Assembly: GCA_009780515.1 (NCBI GenBank)
Contig: WQZX01000003.1
Span: forward strand, 41,634 to 105,633
Source of the DNA: Nocardioidaceae bacterium
Lineage (GTDB): Bacteria > Actinomycetota > Actinomycetes > Propionibacteriales > Nocardioidaceae
Length of the DNA: 64,000 nucleotides
Direction: 5' to 3'
A program made the translations under genes and the position numbers. The notes under the pieces are model-generated. The model did no database searches, had not been told where the DNA came from, and saw nothing but the letters and a program-made list of their open reading frames with translations. Positions 40,700-49,605 of this stretch are shown here, piece by piece. The stretch's first letter is position 1, and every line of letters starts with the position of its first letter.

Positions 40700-41368
40700 T
40701 CATCCGCCGAGGAGTCGCTTGAGTCGGCCGTCGTTCTTGGCGGCCACGATCTCCTCGGGGGACATCTGCGCGATGTCCTCGCGCGTGAGCTGCTTCGGTC
40801 CGGTCCCGTTGCGGGCGCCGGCGTCTGCGCTCCCCACCTGCTGGCCTTGCGCCGCGAGATAGGGCTTGGTGTTGATGAGGCTGTCGATCGCGGAGACGAT
40901 CGCGTCGGAGTCGACGCTGCCGTCCGAGCCAACCTCGAAGTCGGACGGGTCGATGTGGAAGGCCAGGTCGCCCAGGGCGGCCTCGTTGACCTTGCCCTTG
41001 GCGGCCGCGCGGAGCTCGGCGGACACGATGCGCTTGTTGGCCAGGGCGAGCGCCTCGTCCTTGACCTTCTGGGCCTCGAGCGTGGCGGCGTGCTCGGCTT
41101 CCTTGCCGTCGATCTGCGCCTTGAGGGCGTCGAACTCGGTGCGGAGCGCCTTGAGCGCCTCCTTGGCCTCGTTGCGCTCGGCCTTCATGGCGTCGATAGC
41201 CCTCTTGCCGGCGTCGCCGAGGCCGGTGGGCTGGTCGGTCTGCTGGGTTCCGCTGGCGGAACCGGCCGTTGCGGTCGCGTCCGTCGCGGTACTCGTGCCG
41301 GTGTCGCCAGACGTCTGGGCGGCAGTGGCGGAGTCGGTCGTGCTGGTGGTGTCGGTGGCGTCGGCCAT
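40700..41368 (-). CDS. Scaffolding protein
   Basis: 222 aa. A Thr/Ala-rich N-terminus is followed by a charged coiled coil (KRAIDAMKAERNEAKEALKA, LRTEFDALKAQIDGKEAEHA) and a C-terminal helical end with REDIAQMSPEEIVAAKNDGR. Composition and position immediately before capsid are typical of siphovirus scaffolds, which are removed after head assembly. Confidence 0.8.
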   Translation of the reverse strand: MADATDTTSTTDSATAAQTSGDTGTSTATDATATAGSASGTQQTDQPTGLGDAGKRAIDAMKAERNEAKEALKALRTEFDALKAQIDGKEAEHAATLEAQKVKDEALALANKRIVSAELRAAAKGKVNEAALGDLAFHIDPSDFEVGSDGSVDSDAIVSAIDSLINTKPYLAAQGQQVGSADAGARNGTGPKQLTREDIAQMSPEEIVAAKNDGRLKRLLGG

Positions 41369-41416
41369 CGGTCTCTCCTTGCGAGAGTCATCCCGATGCC
41401 TTGCGCGTCGGGTGGG

Positions 41417-42478
41417 TCAGAGGAAGAAGCCGTAGCGCTTGAGGAGCGCAATGGCCTCGGTGCGGTCGCTGGCGAGCTGGTAGATCGACTCGGGCATCAG
41501 CCGGACCGGCGGGACGTGCTTCTGCCCGCTCTTGGCGACCGCGAACTGGTTGAACCAGTCGGTGTCGCCGTACTTGCGGGCCGCATAGCCTCCGCCGAAC
41601 CAGCCCCGCTTGGTGGTGCCGGTCGAGGTGGCGAACACCTTGCGGCCGTTGAGGTCCTGGGCGACCGACATGCCCGAGCGGGCGTTGACGACGGCTGAGA
41701 TGTCGGCTCCGTCGCGGATCGCCTGGGCGCCGGCGTTGGTGAAAATCCGGTTCTGCTGGGTCTCGCCGAGGGAGTGGAAGTAGGCGTCAGGGTTGGCGAG
41801 GCCACCGCTGGCGTTGGCGACCGTCTCGGGGATGTGGACGCAGTCGCAACCGGGGTGGCGGGCAAAGCCTGCGTTCCACTTGTAGAACCGCCCGGCCAGC
41901 ACCACGCAGCGCGAGCACGACGGCGGGTTCAGCATGCGGATGTAGCCGATGACCTGCGGTGTGGCGGTCAGCGACGCGGAGGCTGCCGCACGGGCGGTGT
42001 CGGCCATCGCGGTTGCGACCGAGGTGGCGATGAACCTGCGGCCCTCCTCGAGCGCCGCCTTCGCTGCCTCGGAGGCGTTGAAGTCCTCTGGTGCCACGAG
42101 CGCCTTGGCCTCGCTGAACGCCTGCCCGGAGTGCGCCACGGCCGAGCCCAGCATGTCCTCGATGGTTCGGCCGTCGCCGTTCCAGCCGGCGAATCCGGCA
42201 GGGTTGATCGTCTCGTCGGGTGGGTCGATGTTGCGGAGTTGGGCCAGGTCGGCGGCGTACCGCGCGGCTCGGCGGGCGACCTGCTCCTGTGCCTGGCCGA
42301 CGACGGCGCCCATCAGCACCGACAGCGGGCCGAACTGCTCCGACCAGTTGCCCTCGGGCTTCATCCTCGACCAGAGCCGATCGAGGATGATCAGCGTCGC
42401 GAGCTTGCGCTGCTGCTGCTCGGCGTAGAACTCAGAAGCCGGTGACGGTGGGGCTTGCGTCTGCGCCACTGCTCGCAC
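41417..42478 (-). CDS. MuF-like minor head protein
   Basis: 353 aa from a GTG overlapping the portal gene by 47 bp. The N-terminal part is helical. The MuF-type zinc/loop segment PPSCSRCVVLAGRFYKWNAG then FARHPGCDCVHIPE is complete. The C-terminal region after about 240 is variable (AVVNARSGMSVAQDLNGRKV), which in some phages is a toxin or protease domain, but none is recognised here. It acts in capsid assembly or DNA ejection. Confidence 0.8.
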   Translation of the reverse strand: MRAVAQTQAPPSPASEFYAEQQQRKLATLIILDRLWSRMKPEGNWSEQFGPLSVLMGAVVGQAQEQVARRAARYAADLAQLRNIDPPDETINPAGFAGWNGDGRTIEDMLGSAVAHSGQAFSEAKALVAPEDFNASEAAKAALEEGRRFIATSVATAMADTARAAASASLTATPQVIGYIRMLNPPSCSRCVVLAGRFYKWNAGFARHPGCDCVHIPETVANASGGLANPDAYFHSLGETQQNRIFTNAGAQAIRDGADISAVVNARSGMSVAQDLNGRKVFATSTGTTKRGWFGGGYAARKYGDTDWFNQFAVAKSGQKHVPPVRLMPESIYQLASDRTEAIALLKRYGFFL

Positions 42479-43931
42479 CGATCTTCAACGCGGCCTCGAG
42501 GATCGGGTCGGACTGCTCGGCCTTGATGCGCTCCATCTCGCGGTCGATCTCCGGGTCGGTCATGCCGTAGCGGGTCTCGAGCACCGTCCGTAGCGAGATC
42601 CCGGTGGCGCGGTCCTTTGTGGCGGCGTCGGCGACCTGGGCGAGCGAGTGCATCGCCGGGTCCTTCCACTGCACGAAGCGCTGGGAGTCGGTGGAGCGGA
42701 CGGCCATCGCAAGGTCCTTGCGGCCACGGCACAGCGCCTGCAGTGCCGCGACTTCCTTGACCGCGGTGGAGGCGTGGGTCTGGAACGCCTGGCACTTGGT
42801 GACCAGCGGGACCTCGGCCGCGGTGAGCGCGTCGCCGTTGAGGTTCGCCATGGCGTCGTTGGTGAGCAGGTAGTGACCGGGCGTGCGGGTCTGGGCGGCG
42901 ATGTGCGCCTTGGCCTCGCGCATGAAGTCCAGGAAGTAGTCCGACTTCGCAGCATCCCACTGGTCGATGCTCGAGGCTCCCGGCAGGAACAGGAATCGGC
43001 CCTTGGCGACGTCCTCGACCTTCGCGGGCTTCTTGCCGATGATCTGGCCGTCCTTGTCCAGGATCGGCACCTGTGGCGGATCGCCGCCGAGGATGGCGCG
43101 GGCAGTCATCGACGCCTGGTCAGCGGCAGCGAGCAGGTAGGACCACGCCACGTTGATGGCGTCCTGCATCGCCATGACGCCGTCGATCTCCGAGATGGGC
43201 TCCATGCCGATCATGGGCCGGTTCAGCACCTCGACCACAGGGACCTCGCCGAACGGGTTCGGCAGCGGCCACTGCTCGCCGGGCACCTCACGCGGGTCCC
43301 AGCCACCAGAAGCGCCCAGGGTCGGCGGCACGTAGACGCCGGACTCCATCAGCCGCTTGCGCATCTCCTCGGTGACGCCGGCGGGACGCGAGAACTTCCA
43401 CAGCTGGGTCGGCGTGTAGAGCGTGGCGTACTCGGTCTCGTCGACGGTCCACACCTTGAGCGCGAACAGGCGCCCGCGGCCAAGGTCGTCGTAGTCGACG
43501 ATCACCTGGTCGGGGCGCTCCCAGGAGATCACCGGGTTGTTGTCGGCGTCGGGCCAGACCAGTACGGCCGAGCGGGAGGCAGCGACGGTGGTCAGGAAGC
43601 CCTGCGAGGACTGCGCGGTCATCTCGTTGCGCTGCCAGTCGTCCCACAGCGCCTTCTCGTCGGCGCTGGACACGTTCGTGGCCTCGCCGAGACGGAAGCC
43701 GTCGATGCGGAGCCGGTCAACCTCGGACTGCGCGACGATCGAGCACCAGTTGTCGGCGAATCCGGCGAACCGCTGGGCGTGGACGTCGCGCCACTCCTGG
43801 GTCACGAACGCCAGGCTGTGCTCGCCGTTGAGGTAGCGCAGCCGCTTCTCGATCGGAACCCGGCGCAGGATCAGGCGCCCGTAGAGACGGCCGATCACCT
43901 TGAGCGCGTCGTCGGTGGTCACAACCTGCAT
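42432..43931 (-). CDS. Portal protein, SPP1 gp6-like
   Basis: 499 aa. RRVPIEKRLRYLNGEHSLAF, WDDWQRNEMTAQSSQGFLTT, GEVPVVEVLNRPMIGMEPIS and the long helix AHIAAQTRTPGHYLLTNDAM are typical of actinophage portals. The dodecameric ring forms the DNA channel and docks terminase. It lies directly after terminase large subunit. Confidence 0.88.
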   Translation of the reverse strand: MQVVTTDDALKVIGRLYGRLILRRVPIEKRLRYLNGEHSLAFVTQEWRDVHAQRFAGFADNWCSIVAQSEVDRLRIDGFRLGEATNVSSADEKALWDDWQRNEMTAQSSQGFLTTVAASRSAVLVWPDADNNPVISWERPDQVIVDYDDLGRGRLFALKVWTVDETEYATLYTPTQLWKFSRPAGVTEEMRKRLMESGVYVPPTLGASGGWDPREVPGEQWPLPNPFGEVPVVEVLNRPMIGMEPISEIDGVMAMQDAINVAWSYLLAAADQASMTARAILGGDPPQVPILDKDGQIIGKKPAKVEDVAKGRFLFLPGASSIDQWDAAKSDYFLDFMREAKAHIAAQTRTPGHYLLTNDAMANLNGDALTAAEVPLVTKCQAFQTHASTAVKEVAALQALCRGRKDLAMAVRSTDSQRFVQWKDPAMHSLAQVADAATKDRATGISLRTVLETRYGMTDPEIDREMERIKAEQSDPILEAALKIGASSGADASPTVTGF

Positions 43932-43952
43932 GGGCCACCTCCTGACGGGGCT

Positions 43953-45617
43953 CTAGGCGAAGAAGATGAGGTCGTTTGCTGGCTTCGGCCAGTCATCGGC
44001 GGCGGTCACGTCGCCGGCGGCCTCATGGGCGAGGATCGAGGGGATGGCCATGTCGATCTTGCGGCCGTCGCCGGGCTTCGCGAGCACGTACCGCAGCCCA
44101 GCGGCGACGGCGGTCGGGGTAGCGGTGGCGTACCTGCGTCGTACGGCGGCGATGTGGTTGTGGGTGACAGTGCAGCCGTCGTGCCGGAAGCCCTCACCAG
44201 CCTTGTCGGCCTTCACGACGTCGGTCAGCAGCCGCTCGGCTGCCGGGTGCATCCTGACCGCCTGGCGGGTGTACCAGCGGATGACGCGCTTCTCGCCGTA
44301 CTCCTCGGCCCACGCGTCGATCTCGGACTCCCAGTACGGCGGGTCGCAGTAGGCGCGGACCACGTTCCAGGTGGCCATGATGTGCGCCATCCCGGCCCGG
44401 ACCTCGGCACGCGGGACCTGGCCGCCGGACTTCGCCGGGTCCCAGATCATCGGCCGGCCATCGGGCAGCGTCGGGGTGAACTGGTAGCCATCGCGGGTCT
44501 CGCAGCGGAAGCCGGTCCAGTCGTCGGTGTCGGAGCCATCGAAGCCGACCGTGATCGCCTCGCCGGGCTTCACGGTGCGGGTCTCGCCACGGGAGCGCCA
44601 CGCCTCGATCCGCATCCACGAGCCGAGGTTCTGCACCACGCGGTTCCCAAAGAAGCGCTCGGCCTGCGGCGGGTCGGTCTCCATCAGCTCGTCGGCCTCA
44701 GGGTCGATCGCTGACGGCGGGTCGACCCACGGGGAGTCGCCGTAGACGTACAGGTGGATCTTGCGGCGGTCGCGCTTCTTGGCGTAGTCGAGGTTCTTCG
44801 GCGGCTCGCGGTGGTACCGGAAGATGTCGGTCGCCTTTGCCGCGAACGCCTGCTGGGCTGCGGAGTTCTCTGTCGGGTCCCACGGGTTCGTCAGCTCGAT
44901 CGTGCGGCCCTGCATCGCCGCGATGCCGCGGCGCATCGTCTGCCAGGTGTCGAGCACCTTGTTCGACTCGGTGTAGAGCCCTGACTCGTCACCCAGGCCG
45001 CCGGTCAGCGGCTGCCCGAGCTTCGACCTGGCCGCGGCCGAGAGCGGGACGATCTTGCCGCGGTTCGGGAGGCGGATGAAGCCCTCGCGGACGAACACGA
45101 AGTCCTGCAGCGGGCCCGAGAGGATCATCGTCTGCAGCGGCTCGTACACGTTCGCGGTCTGCGACTCCGCGTAGGCCAGCAGCCCCAGTAGCGACTTGCG
45201 CCGTGGGACTCCCATCGCCTCACCGGGCTCGTAGGCGTACTCCCAGCCACAGCCACAGCCGTGGTCGGAGCAGCGGTAGACCTCGCCACCCTTGGCGAAT
45301 CCGGCGAACAGCGTTGGGCCGACCGCTTCGGCGAGCAGCATGCCCGCTCCCCATGGCGACTTCCCGCACTTCTGCGGGCCGACGATGACCGAGCGGCGGT
45401 AGACGAACGGGGCCAGCAGCCGACGGGGATCGGGGACCGCGCCGGGGTGGACGCGGTAGTGGTTGACCGTGCAGTAGAGCTGCCAGCCGTTGAACGTGAG
45501 CGGCTCGCCCTCGTACACGCCACCCGGGACCCGGCAGTGAGCCTCGATCCAGTCAGTGACCAGGAAGCCGAGGGTGTGCAGCGGGTCGAAGTCCAGGCTG
45601 AGGTCGTCAGCCCCCAC
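43953..45617 (-). CDS. terL: Terminase large subunit
   Basis: 554 aa from a GTG overlapping terS. The ATPase Walker A-like VGPQKCGKSPWGAGML is near residue 80 and an acidic Walker B-type GGLGDESGLYTES near 195. The nuclease half has ITVGFDGSDTDDWTG and VRAYCDPPYWESEID with acidic residues. The protein cuts the concatemer and pumps DNA into the prohead. Confidence 0.9.
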   Translation of the reverse strand: MGADDLSLDFDPLHTLGFLVTDWIEAHCRVPGGVYEGEPLTFNGWQLYCTVNHYRVHPGAVPDPRRLLAPFVYRRSVIVGPQKCGKSPWGAGMLLAEAVGPTLFAGFAKGGEVYRCSDHGCGCGWEYAYEPGEAMGVPRRKSLLGLLAYAESQTANVYEPLQTMILSGPLQDFVFVREGFIRLPNRGKIVPLSAAARSKLGQPLTGGLGDESGLYTESNKVLDTWQTMRRGIAAMQGRTIELTNPWDPTENSAAQQAFAAKATDIFRYHREPPKNLDYAKKRDRRKIHLYVYGDSPWVDPPSAIDPEADELMETDPPQAERFFGNRVVQNLGSWMRIEAWRSRGETRTVKPGEAITVGFDGSDTDDWTGFRCETRDGYQFTPTLPDGRPMIWDPAKSGGQVPRAEVRAGMAHIMATWNVVRAYCDPPYWESEIDAWAEEYGEKRVIRWYTRQAVRMHPAAERLLTDVVKADKAGEGFRHDGCTVTHNHIAAVRRRYATATPTAVAAGLRYVLAKPGDGRKIDMAIPSILAHEAAGDVTAADDWPKPANDLIFFA

Positions 45618-46161
45618 TTCCCGTGACCACCTTCATGCGGTCACGGGACGACTTCGCCGCCGGAACGGTCTCCTCGGCCTTGCTCGAGCGCTTCTCCGCG
45701 GTCTCATCGACCGCGACGCGCCAGCCCATCTCGGCCAGGCCCGCGGTCGTCATGCCGATCTGGTCGGCGAAGCGGTGCAGGCTGCCCTTGTCGGCCGCCG
45801 TCGCCTCGCCGGACTCGCAGATCACGAACGTCCGCGTGTAGAGCGCGATCGCTGGCATCCGCCAGCCCTCCGAGGGCATCGACCAGGCGCAGGCCTGCGG
45901 AGTCGTCCACAGCCACGCCCAGAAGTCCTGCTCGCGTTCGGCGACGCGCTCGGTCTCGGCCGCGTCGTACACGAGCACCTGCTTGCCCGCCTCGTTCCAC
46001 TCCTTGGAGTAGACCGAGCGCTTTGACAGCGGGAAGTCCGGCACGTCGCCGTCGTATCCCTCGGCCGGGAGCGCCGTCAGCGAGTATCCGCGGCGGTCCG
46101 AGCGGCCCGAGTTCGGGTCAGCGGTCGGACCGGAACGGTTGCGAGCTCCACCACGAGCCAT
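45607..46161 (-). CDS. terS: Terminase small subunit
   Basis: 184 aa. It begins with a basic segment (RNRSGPTADPNSGRSDRRGY), followed by helical EWNEAGKQVLVYDAAETERV and KGSLHRFADQIGMTTAGLAE, a likely DNA-recognition helical core. Position directly upstream of terL supports the call. A GGAGGTGGATC ribosome site lies before the ATG. Confidence 0.75.
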   Translation of the reverse strand: MARGGARNRSGPTADPNSGRSDRRGYSLTALPAEGYDGDVPDFPLSKRSVYSKEWNEAGKQVLVYDAAETERVAEREQDFWAWLWTTPQACAWSMPSEGWRMPAIALYTRTFVICESGEATAADKGSLHRFADQIGMTTAGLAEMGWRVAVDETAEKRSSKAEETVPAAKSSRDRMKVVTGSGG

Positions 46162-46320
46162 GATCCACCTCCATCGGCCTTGCGCCGAGTCGGGCGACGC
46201 ACGCCTTGCGCTATGCGTCTGGTGCTATGCGAGGGACGGTCTGAACCCTCCGCACATCTGAGGCGCCTTGCCCACGGTGGGGCGTTGGCGCCGATCCGGG
46301 GTACCTCCCCAGGGGGGGGG
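46162..46320. other. Untranslated region between HNH gene and terS, possible packaging site
   Basis: No coding frame is seen in these 159 bp. It holds a run of nine G (46312-46320) preceded by CCCCA and a CACATCTGAG that recurs at the end of the HNH gene. A late promoter and a cos-type packaging site would be expected here from gene order, but I cannot locate either exactly. Confidence 0.4.
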
Positions 46321-46659
46321 CTATCTCACATCTGAGATATTCGAGTGCGACGGATGCGGGCATGCACCGCGTGCGCCACGGTTGCAGTCAGGATGCTCGA
46401 CTCCATGCCAGACCCTGCGGTCATCGTCGCAGTGGCCGAGGTCGAACGCGTGAGGGAAGACCACGCGGCCGCAGCGCCAGCAGGTGTAGACCTTGCCGCC
46501 AGCCATGGCGCTGACGATGGCGGCACGCTGCTTGCGGTGGCTGTGGTCGTAGCCACGCGCCTCACGACTGCCACGCTGCTGCTCGCGCTGGCTGCGGTGT
46601 GCCGGGCAGCGCGTCTCGTCCTGCAGCGCGCCACAGCCGGGTTCGGCGCAGACCCTCAC
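46321..46659 (-). CDS. HNH endonuclease
   Basis: 112 aa. A zinc pair CAEPGCGALQ/CPAHRS is at the N-terminus, then a basic helix DHSHRKQRA. The HNH core is CWRCGRVVFPHAFDLGHCDD with ERPDCN-like EHPDCNRGARGAC. HNH proteins next to terminase are required for DNA packaging cleavage in several cos phages. Its last codons form the palindrome TATCTCA/TGAGATA (46322-46339). Confidence 0.85.
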   Translation of the reverse strand: MRVCAEPGCGALQDETRCPAHRSQREQQRGSREARGYDHSHRKQRAAIVSAMAGGKVYTCWRCGRVVFPHAFDLGHCDDDRRVWHGVEHPDCNRGARGACPHPSHSNISDVR

Positions 46660-46817
46660 TCGCTGTCCTCGAGCGCCTTGGCCACAGCGTGGTCGAACGC
46701 ATGCTCGGCCTCGACCCGCGCCTGCGACAACGCGTCGGGGTAGGACGTCGCGGCCTTGACGCTGACCTGCACGACGTCGCCGTCGGGGAACTCGCGGGTG
46801 ATGGTGACGCGGGCCAT
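46656..46817 (-). CDS. 53-aa hypothetical phage protein
   Basis: It begins MARVTITREFPDGDVVQVSV and continues as a helical segment ARVEAEHAFDHAVAKALE. An ATGA overlap joins it to the HNH gene, and GGAGGTGACC lies before its ATG. No function is known. Confidence 0.6.
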   Translation of the reverse strand: MARVTITREFPDGDVVQVSVKAATSYPDALSQARVEAEHAFDHAVAKALEDSE

Positions 46818-46875
46818 GGTCACCTCCGGAGACGACGAGAGACCCGGCCGTTGGGCGCAGGTCTCCGCGAACAAA

Positions 46876-47892
46876 TTACAGCGCCCCGGCGACGTGGTCC
46901 AGCAGCCCGGCCTGGCGTGTCACGTCAGCCACAGCGAACACGGTGCGTTCGCTGTCTCGACGCTTGCGGACCAGGCCACGGGTTGCCCACACGCGGACGG
47001 TGCCGAGCTTGACGCCGGTGCGGATCTCCATCTCTTGTGCCGTCAGCCACTCGGCAGACTCGCGGTGCAGGTGAGCCACGGCGAACCGGTACTGGTCCTC
47101 GGTGCTGGTTTCTCGGCATCTCGGGCAGTACCAGAAGTCGTCTGCGCCGTTCTGAGCGCCGTTTGGAATCACGTTGGCGTAACTACCCGGGTGTGATCCC
47201 CGCGTCCGCGAGAGCCCCGATTCTGAGCGTCTGGCGGGACGTTGGCCGCCTCGCACCAGTCGCAGCGGCACGCGGCAGGTCATGCAGGGCGCTCCGGTCT
47301 CGACCTGCTCGCCGTCGTGGAGCACGCGCTCGAGGTGGCGTCGGCAGCCAGCGAGGTCACGCGCCAGGTCGGCGAACGGCACATCGGGCAGTTGGGCGAC
47401 GGCGTACAGGTGGCGGTCGAGGTACTCGCGGGCATCGCTGACGGTGATGCGGCCGGGCTCGGTGTGGTCGAGCGCTTCGGCGTAGGCCTGCCACCAGCCG
47501 CCGAGCACGAGCAGCGGGTGGCGCTCGTCGTCGGCGGTCTCGAGCCAGCCGGCGTCGATGCGGCCGACGTTGATGGACGCGCGGACGTGGCCGACCGACT
47601 CGGGGTCGGCGACCGGGCCGAGCAGGTTCATGGCCTCGGAGTCGATGCCGCGGTGCTCGACCTCGGCGGGCAGCGCGTCGCAGAGGTCGCGGATGGCGCG
47701 GAGGTCGTCGCGGGCATCGCCGATGCAGCCGGGGCAGACCAGGCCGAGGCGGACGTGCTCGCGGCCGCAGCGGGTGCAGTGGTCCTCAGGGCAGGGCTGG
47801 CAGCCGCGGCAGTCCCGGTCGGCGCAGTCGTCGTCGTGGCGGCCTACGAGCGCCCGGGGCTGGTCACTGGCTACGAAGCGGCAGGTCGTCAT
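46876..47892 (-). CDS. Zinc-binding and winged-helix DNA-binding phage protein
   Basis: 338 aa from MTTCRFVASDQPRALVGRHD. The N-terminus is Cys-rich (DCRGCQPCPEDHCTRCGREH, then LVCPGCIGDA). Further pairs CMTCRVPL and YCPRCRE lie near 240 and 290. The C-terminus reads as a MerR-like winged helix (EWLTAQEMEIRTGVKLGTVR, VWATRGLVRKR). It sits at the end of the early block before terminase. A regulatory or DNA-binding role is likely; no family is named with certainty. Confidence 0.65.
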   Translation of the reverse strand: MTTCRFVASDQPRALVGRHDDDCADRDCRGCQPCPEDHCTRCGREHVRLGLVCPGCIGDARDDLRAIRDLCDALPAEVEHRGIDSEAMNLLGPVADPESVGHVRASINVGRIDAGWLETADDERHPLLVLGGWWQAYAEALDHTEPGRITVSDAREYLDRHLYAVAQLPDVPFADLARDLAGCRRHLERVLHDGEQVETGAPCMTCRVPLRLVRGGQRPARRSESGLSRTRGSHPGSYANVIPNGAQNGADDFWYCPRCRETSTEDQYRFAVAHLHRESAEWLTAQEMEIRTGVKLGTVRVWATRGLVRKRRDSERTVFAVADVTRQAGLLDHVAGAL

Positions 47893-48290
47893 GCGGTCTC
47901 CTCGGCTCGGATGGACGTCTTGGGCTGCTGGCTCGCGCGACGGCGGTTGGCTGCGACGACGGACTCGTACGAGTGCTCGTCGAGGACGGTGTGGCGGTGC
48001 TGCGGCTTGGAGCAGACGTCGCAGGCGATGGTCGGGTCGTACGGCTCGCGGCGGCCGGTGGTGTCGCCCTCGACCGCGACTGCCTGCCACCAGGGCCCGG
48101 ATTCGAGCACCCGAGCAGGTGTGGCGCTGGTGGACTCGCAGGCGACCCAGGCGAGGGCTACGGCGACGTCGCGGCGGGGTCGTTCGCTGATGGTCGGACG
48201 GTCGAGCAGCGAGCGGAGCGAGGCTGCGGGCCAGTCCGGTCGGAGCTGGTTGATCGCTGCTGCGATGCGGGTCTTCTCGATCTCGTTCAT
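47889..48290 (-). CDS. Hypothetical phage protein
   Basis: 133 aa, starting MNEIEKTRIAAAINQLRPDW. The pattern RPRRDVAVALAWVACESTSA and a CDVCSKPQHRH zinc-like segment occur in many actinophage early genes without assigned function. It overlaps the next gene by ATGA. The regulatory region with tandem heptamers lies upstream of its start. Confidence 0.6.
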   Translation of the reverse strand: MNEIEKTRIAAAINQLRPDWPAASLRSLLDRPTISERPRRDVAVALAWVACESTSATPARVLESGPWWQAVAVEGDTTGRREPYDPTIACDVCSKPQHRHTVLDEHSYESVVAANRRRASQQPKTSIRAEETA

Positions 48291-48365
48291 CGGCGAGGTC
48301 CAAGCCCAAGCGCCGGAGCGGTCGCGTTACAGAGGGTGACTTGGATTTGGATCTTGACGAGGAAA

Positions 48366-48414
48366 CCCCTGACCCCTGACCCCTGACCCCTGACCCCTGA
48401 CCCCTGACCCCTGA
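48366..48414. repeat. Seven tandem CCCCTGA heptamers
   Basis: Seven perfect copies of CCCCTGA run without interruption in the 192-bp gap between two early genes. The period is not a multiple of three, so this is not a coding repeat. The repeat lies about 75 bp upstream of the gene starting at 48290. Confidence 0.9.
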
Positions 48415-48419
48415 TACGG

Positions 48420-48473
48420 CAGTGAGTCATGCGTGCGCCATTCACTGCATGATTCAGTGAATTACTCAGTGAA
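48420..48473. promoter_or_regulatory. Cluster of CAGTGA motifs with a palindrome
   Basis: TTCACTG-n7-CAGTGAA (48441-48461) is a perfect dyad, and CAGTGA occurs also at 48420 and 48468. Four copies in 54 bp beside the replication-protein gene look like a repressor operator or replication-initiator binding region. Confidence 0.5.
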
Positions 48474-48482
48474 CTAGACATG

Positions 48483-48866
48483 TCAGAACAGCCCATCGGG
48501 TTCGTGAATCGGGCACGGCGGAATGCGTGAGGGCTGCGGCCGGTTGACCTTCTGGTGCTTCTTGAATTTGGGCGCGTGGAGGTAGCGCATGCCCTGCACC
48601 TCGTAGCGACAGAGGGCCGGGTCGTCGCACGGGTGCAGGCGCGGCTTGTCGGCCATAGTGGCCAGCCAGGACTCCATCTTGCGGTCGGTGACGTCGCGGT
48701 CGAGCGGGAAGCACTCAGCCACGATCAGCCGCACGTCGTCGAGTCCGCGGCCGTCGTCGTCGAGGTAACCGGACAGATAGAGCCACGCCAGGCGGACCTC
48801 ACGCGGCCAGGATGCGAGCGTGTAGGACTTGCGTGCCTCGGGCTTGAGCTGTCGGATGCGCGCCAT
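48483..48866 (-). CDS. Replication initiator-like phage protein
   Basis: 127 aa. It reads ARIRQLKPEARKSYTLASWP, REVRLAWLYLSGYLDDDGRG, LDDVRLIVAECFPLDRDV and CRYEVQGMRYLHAPKFKKHQ. This is the winged-helix N-terminal region of actinophage replication/replisome-organiser proteins. It is shorter than two-domain versions. The CAGTGA cluster and tandem heptamers just downstream could be its binding region. Start overlaps the HNH stop by one base. Confidence 0.7.
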   Translation of the reverse strand: MARIRQLKPEARKSYTLASWPREVRLAWLYLSGYLDDDGRGLDDVRLIVAECFPLDRDVTDRKMESWLATMADKPRLHPCDDPALCRYEVQGMRYLHAPKFKKHQKVNRPQPSRIPPCPIHEPDGLF

Positions 48867-49447
48867 CAGTCGGTCGCCTCATCGGCCGTCAGCAGCTCCT
48901 TGGCCGCCTCCTGCATCTCTGTGACGGTGCGCCAGACGCACCCGCAGAAGTACCGGAACTCCTCGTCGAGCCGGATGCGGTCGCTGGTGATCGCGATCCG
49001 AGCACAGTCGATGAGTTCATCCATCGGCACCCCGAGGTCGTAGAAGCGCTCAATGCTGGCCTGCCAGCTCACCGGCAATGCATAGGTGTACTTGCCGTTC
49101 CCGTAGGTCCAGCTCGTCCAGTAGTCGTAGAACGACACGGCGTAGGCTGCCCGCTTCTTGCGCTGCCTTGCCCTGGCGTTGGCGACTCGCTTGAGCGCTC
49201 CTGACCACTTGAGATCGAGCGCCTTCACGTCAGCGACGACAGCGGCGTCGGGTGACGTGCTGGACTTGCCGGCGTTGCAGTCGCGGCAGGCGGCCACAAG
49301 GTTGCCTGGGTCGTCAGTTCCGCCGAGCGCCACAGGCGTCACGTGGTCGACCGTCAGCGTCGCATCAGGCGCGCTCGCTCCGCAGTAGCGGCAGGTGTGG
49401 TTGTCGCGTCGTAGCACCTCGAACCGGGTGCGCTTGGTTACCGCCAT
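48866..49447 (-). CDS. HNH endonuclease, second
   Basis: 193 aa from MAVTKRTRFEVLRRDNHTCR. The HNH core is CRYCGASAPDATLTVDHVTP then NLVAACRDCNAGK, with both zinc pairs. The C-terminal half (SFYDYWTSWTYGNGKYTYAL, then FRYFCGCVWRTVTEMQEAAK) is like actinophage replication-region HNH proteins. It probably cuts DNA near replication or recombination sites. Confidence 0.85.
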   Translation of the reverse strand: MAVTKRTRFEVLRRDNHTCRYCGASAPDATLTVDHVTPVALGGTDDPGNLVAACRDCNAGKSSTSPDAAVVADVKALDLKWSGALKRVANARARQRKKRAAYAVSFYDYWTSWTYGNGKYTYALPVSWQASIERFYDLGVPMDELIDCARIAITSDRIRLDEEFRYFCGCVWRTVTEMQEAAKELLTADEATD

Positions 49448-49449
49448 GC

Positions 49450-49605
49450 TCACTTCCTCCTTCTGCCGCACACGGCTCTGTGCTGGTGTGCCGCCAGGTC
49501 CACGGCGGGTCGGGTGCGGGCCCAGATCGACCAGCCGCAGGTGCAGCAGAGGCCGAGGTAGCCGCCGTCGGTGGGGCGGACGCGGACGTCGGGGAGTTGG
49601 GTCAA
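49450..49605 (-). CDS. 51-aa zinc-finger-like peptide
   Basis: It starts at a TTG that overlaps the preceding stop (TTGA) and reads TQLPDVRVRPTDGGYLGLCC, then TCGWSIWARTRPAVDLAAHQ and ends with His and Cys (HQHRAVCGRRRK). A CCxC...HxxxxxxH arrangement suggests one zinc. The overlapping stop supports translation despite the rare start. Confidence 0.5.
   Translation of the reverse strand: MTQLPDVRVRPTDGGYLGLCCTCGWSIWARTRPAVDLAAHQHRAVCGRRRK

Noticed and set aside
48366..48414. CRISPR or coding repeat
   Set aside because: A seven-base unit without spacers, and a period that breaks frame.
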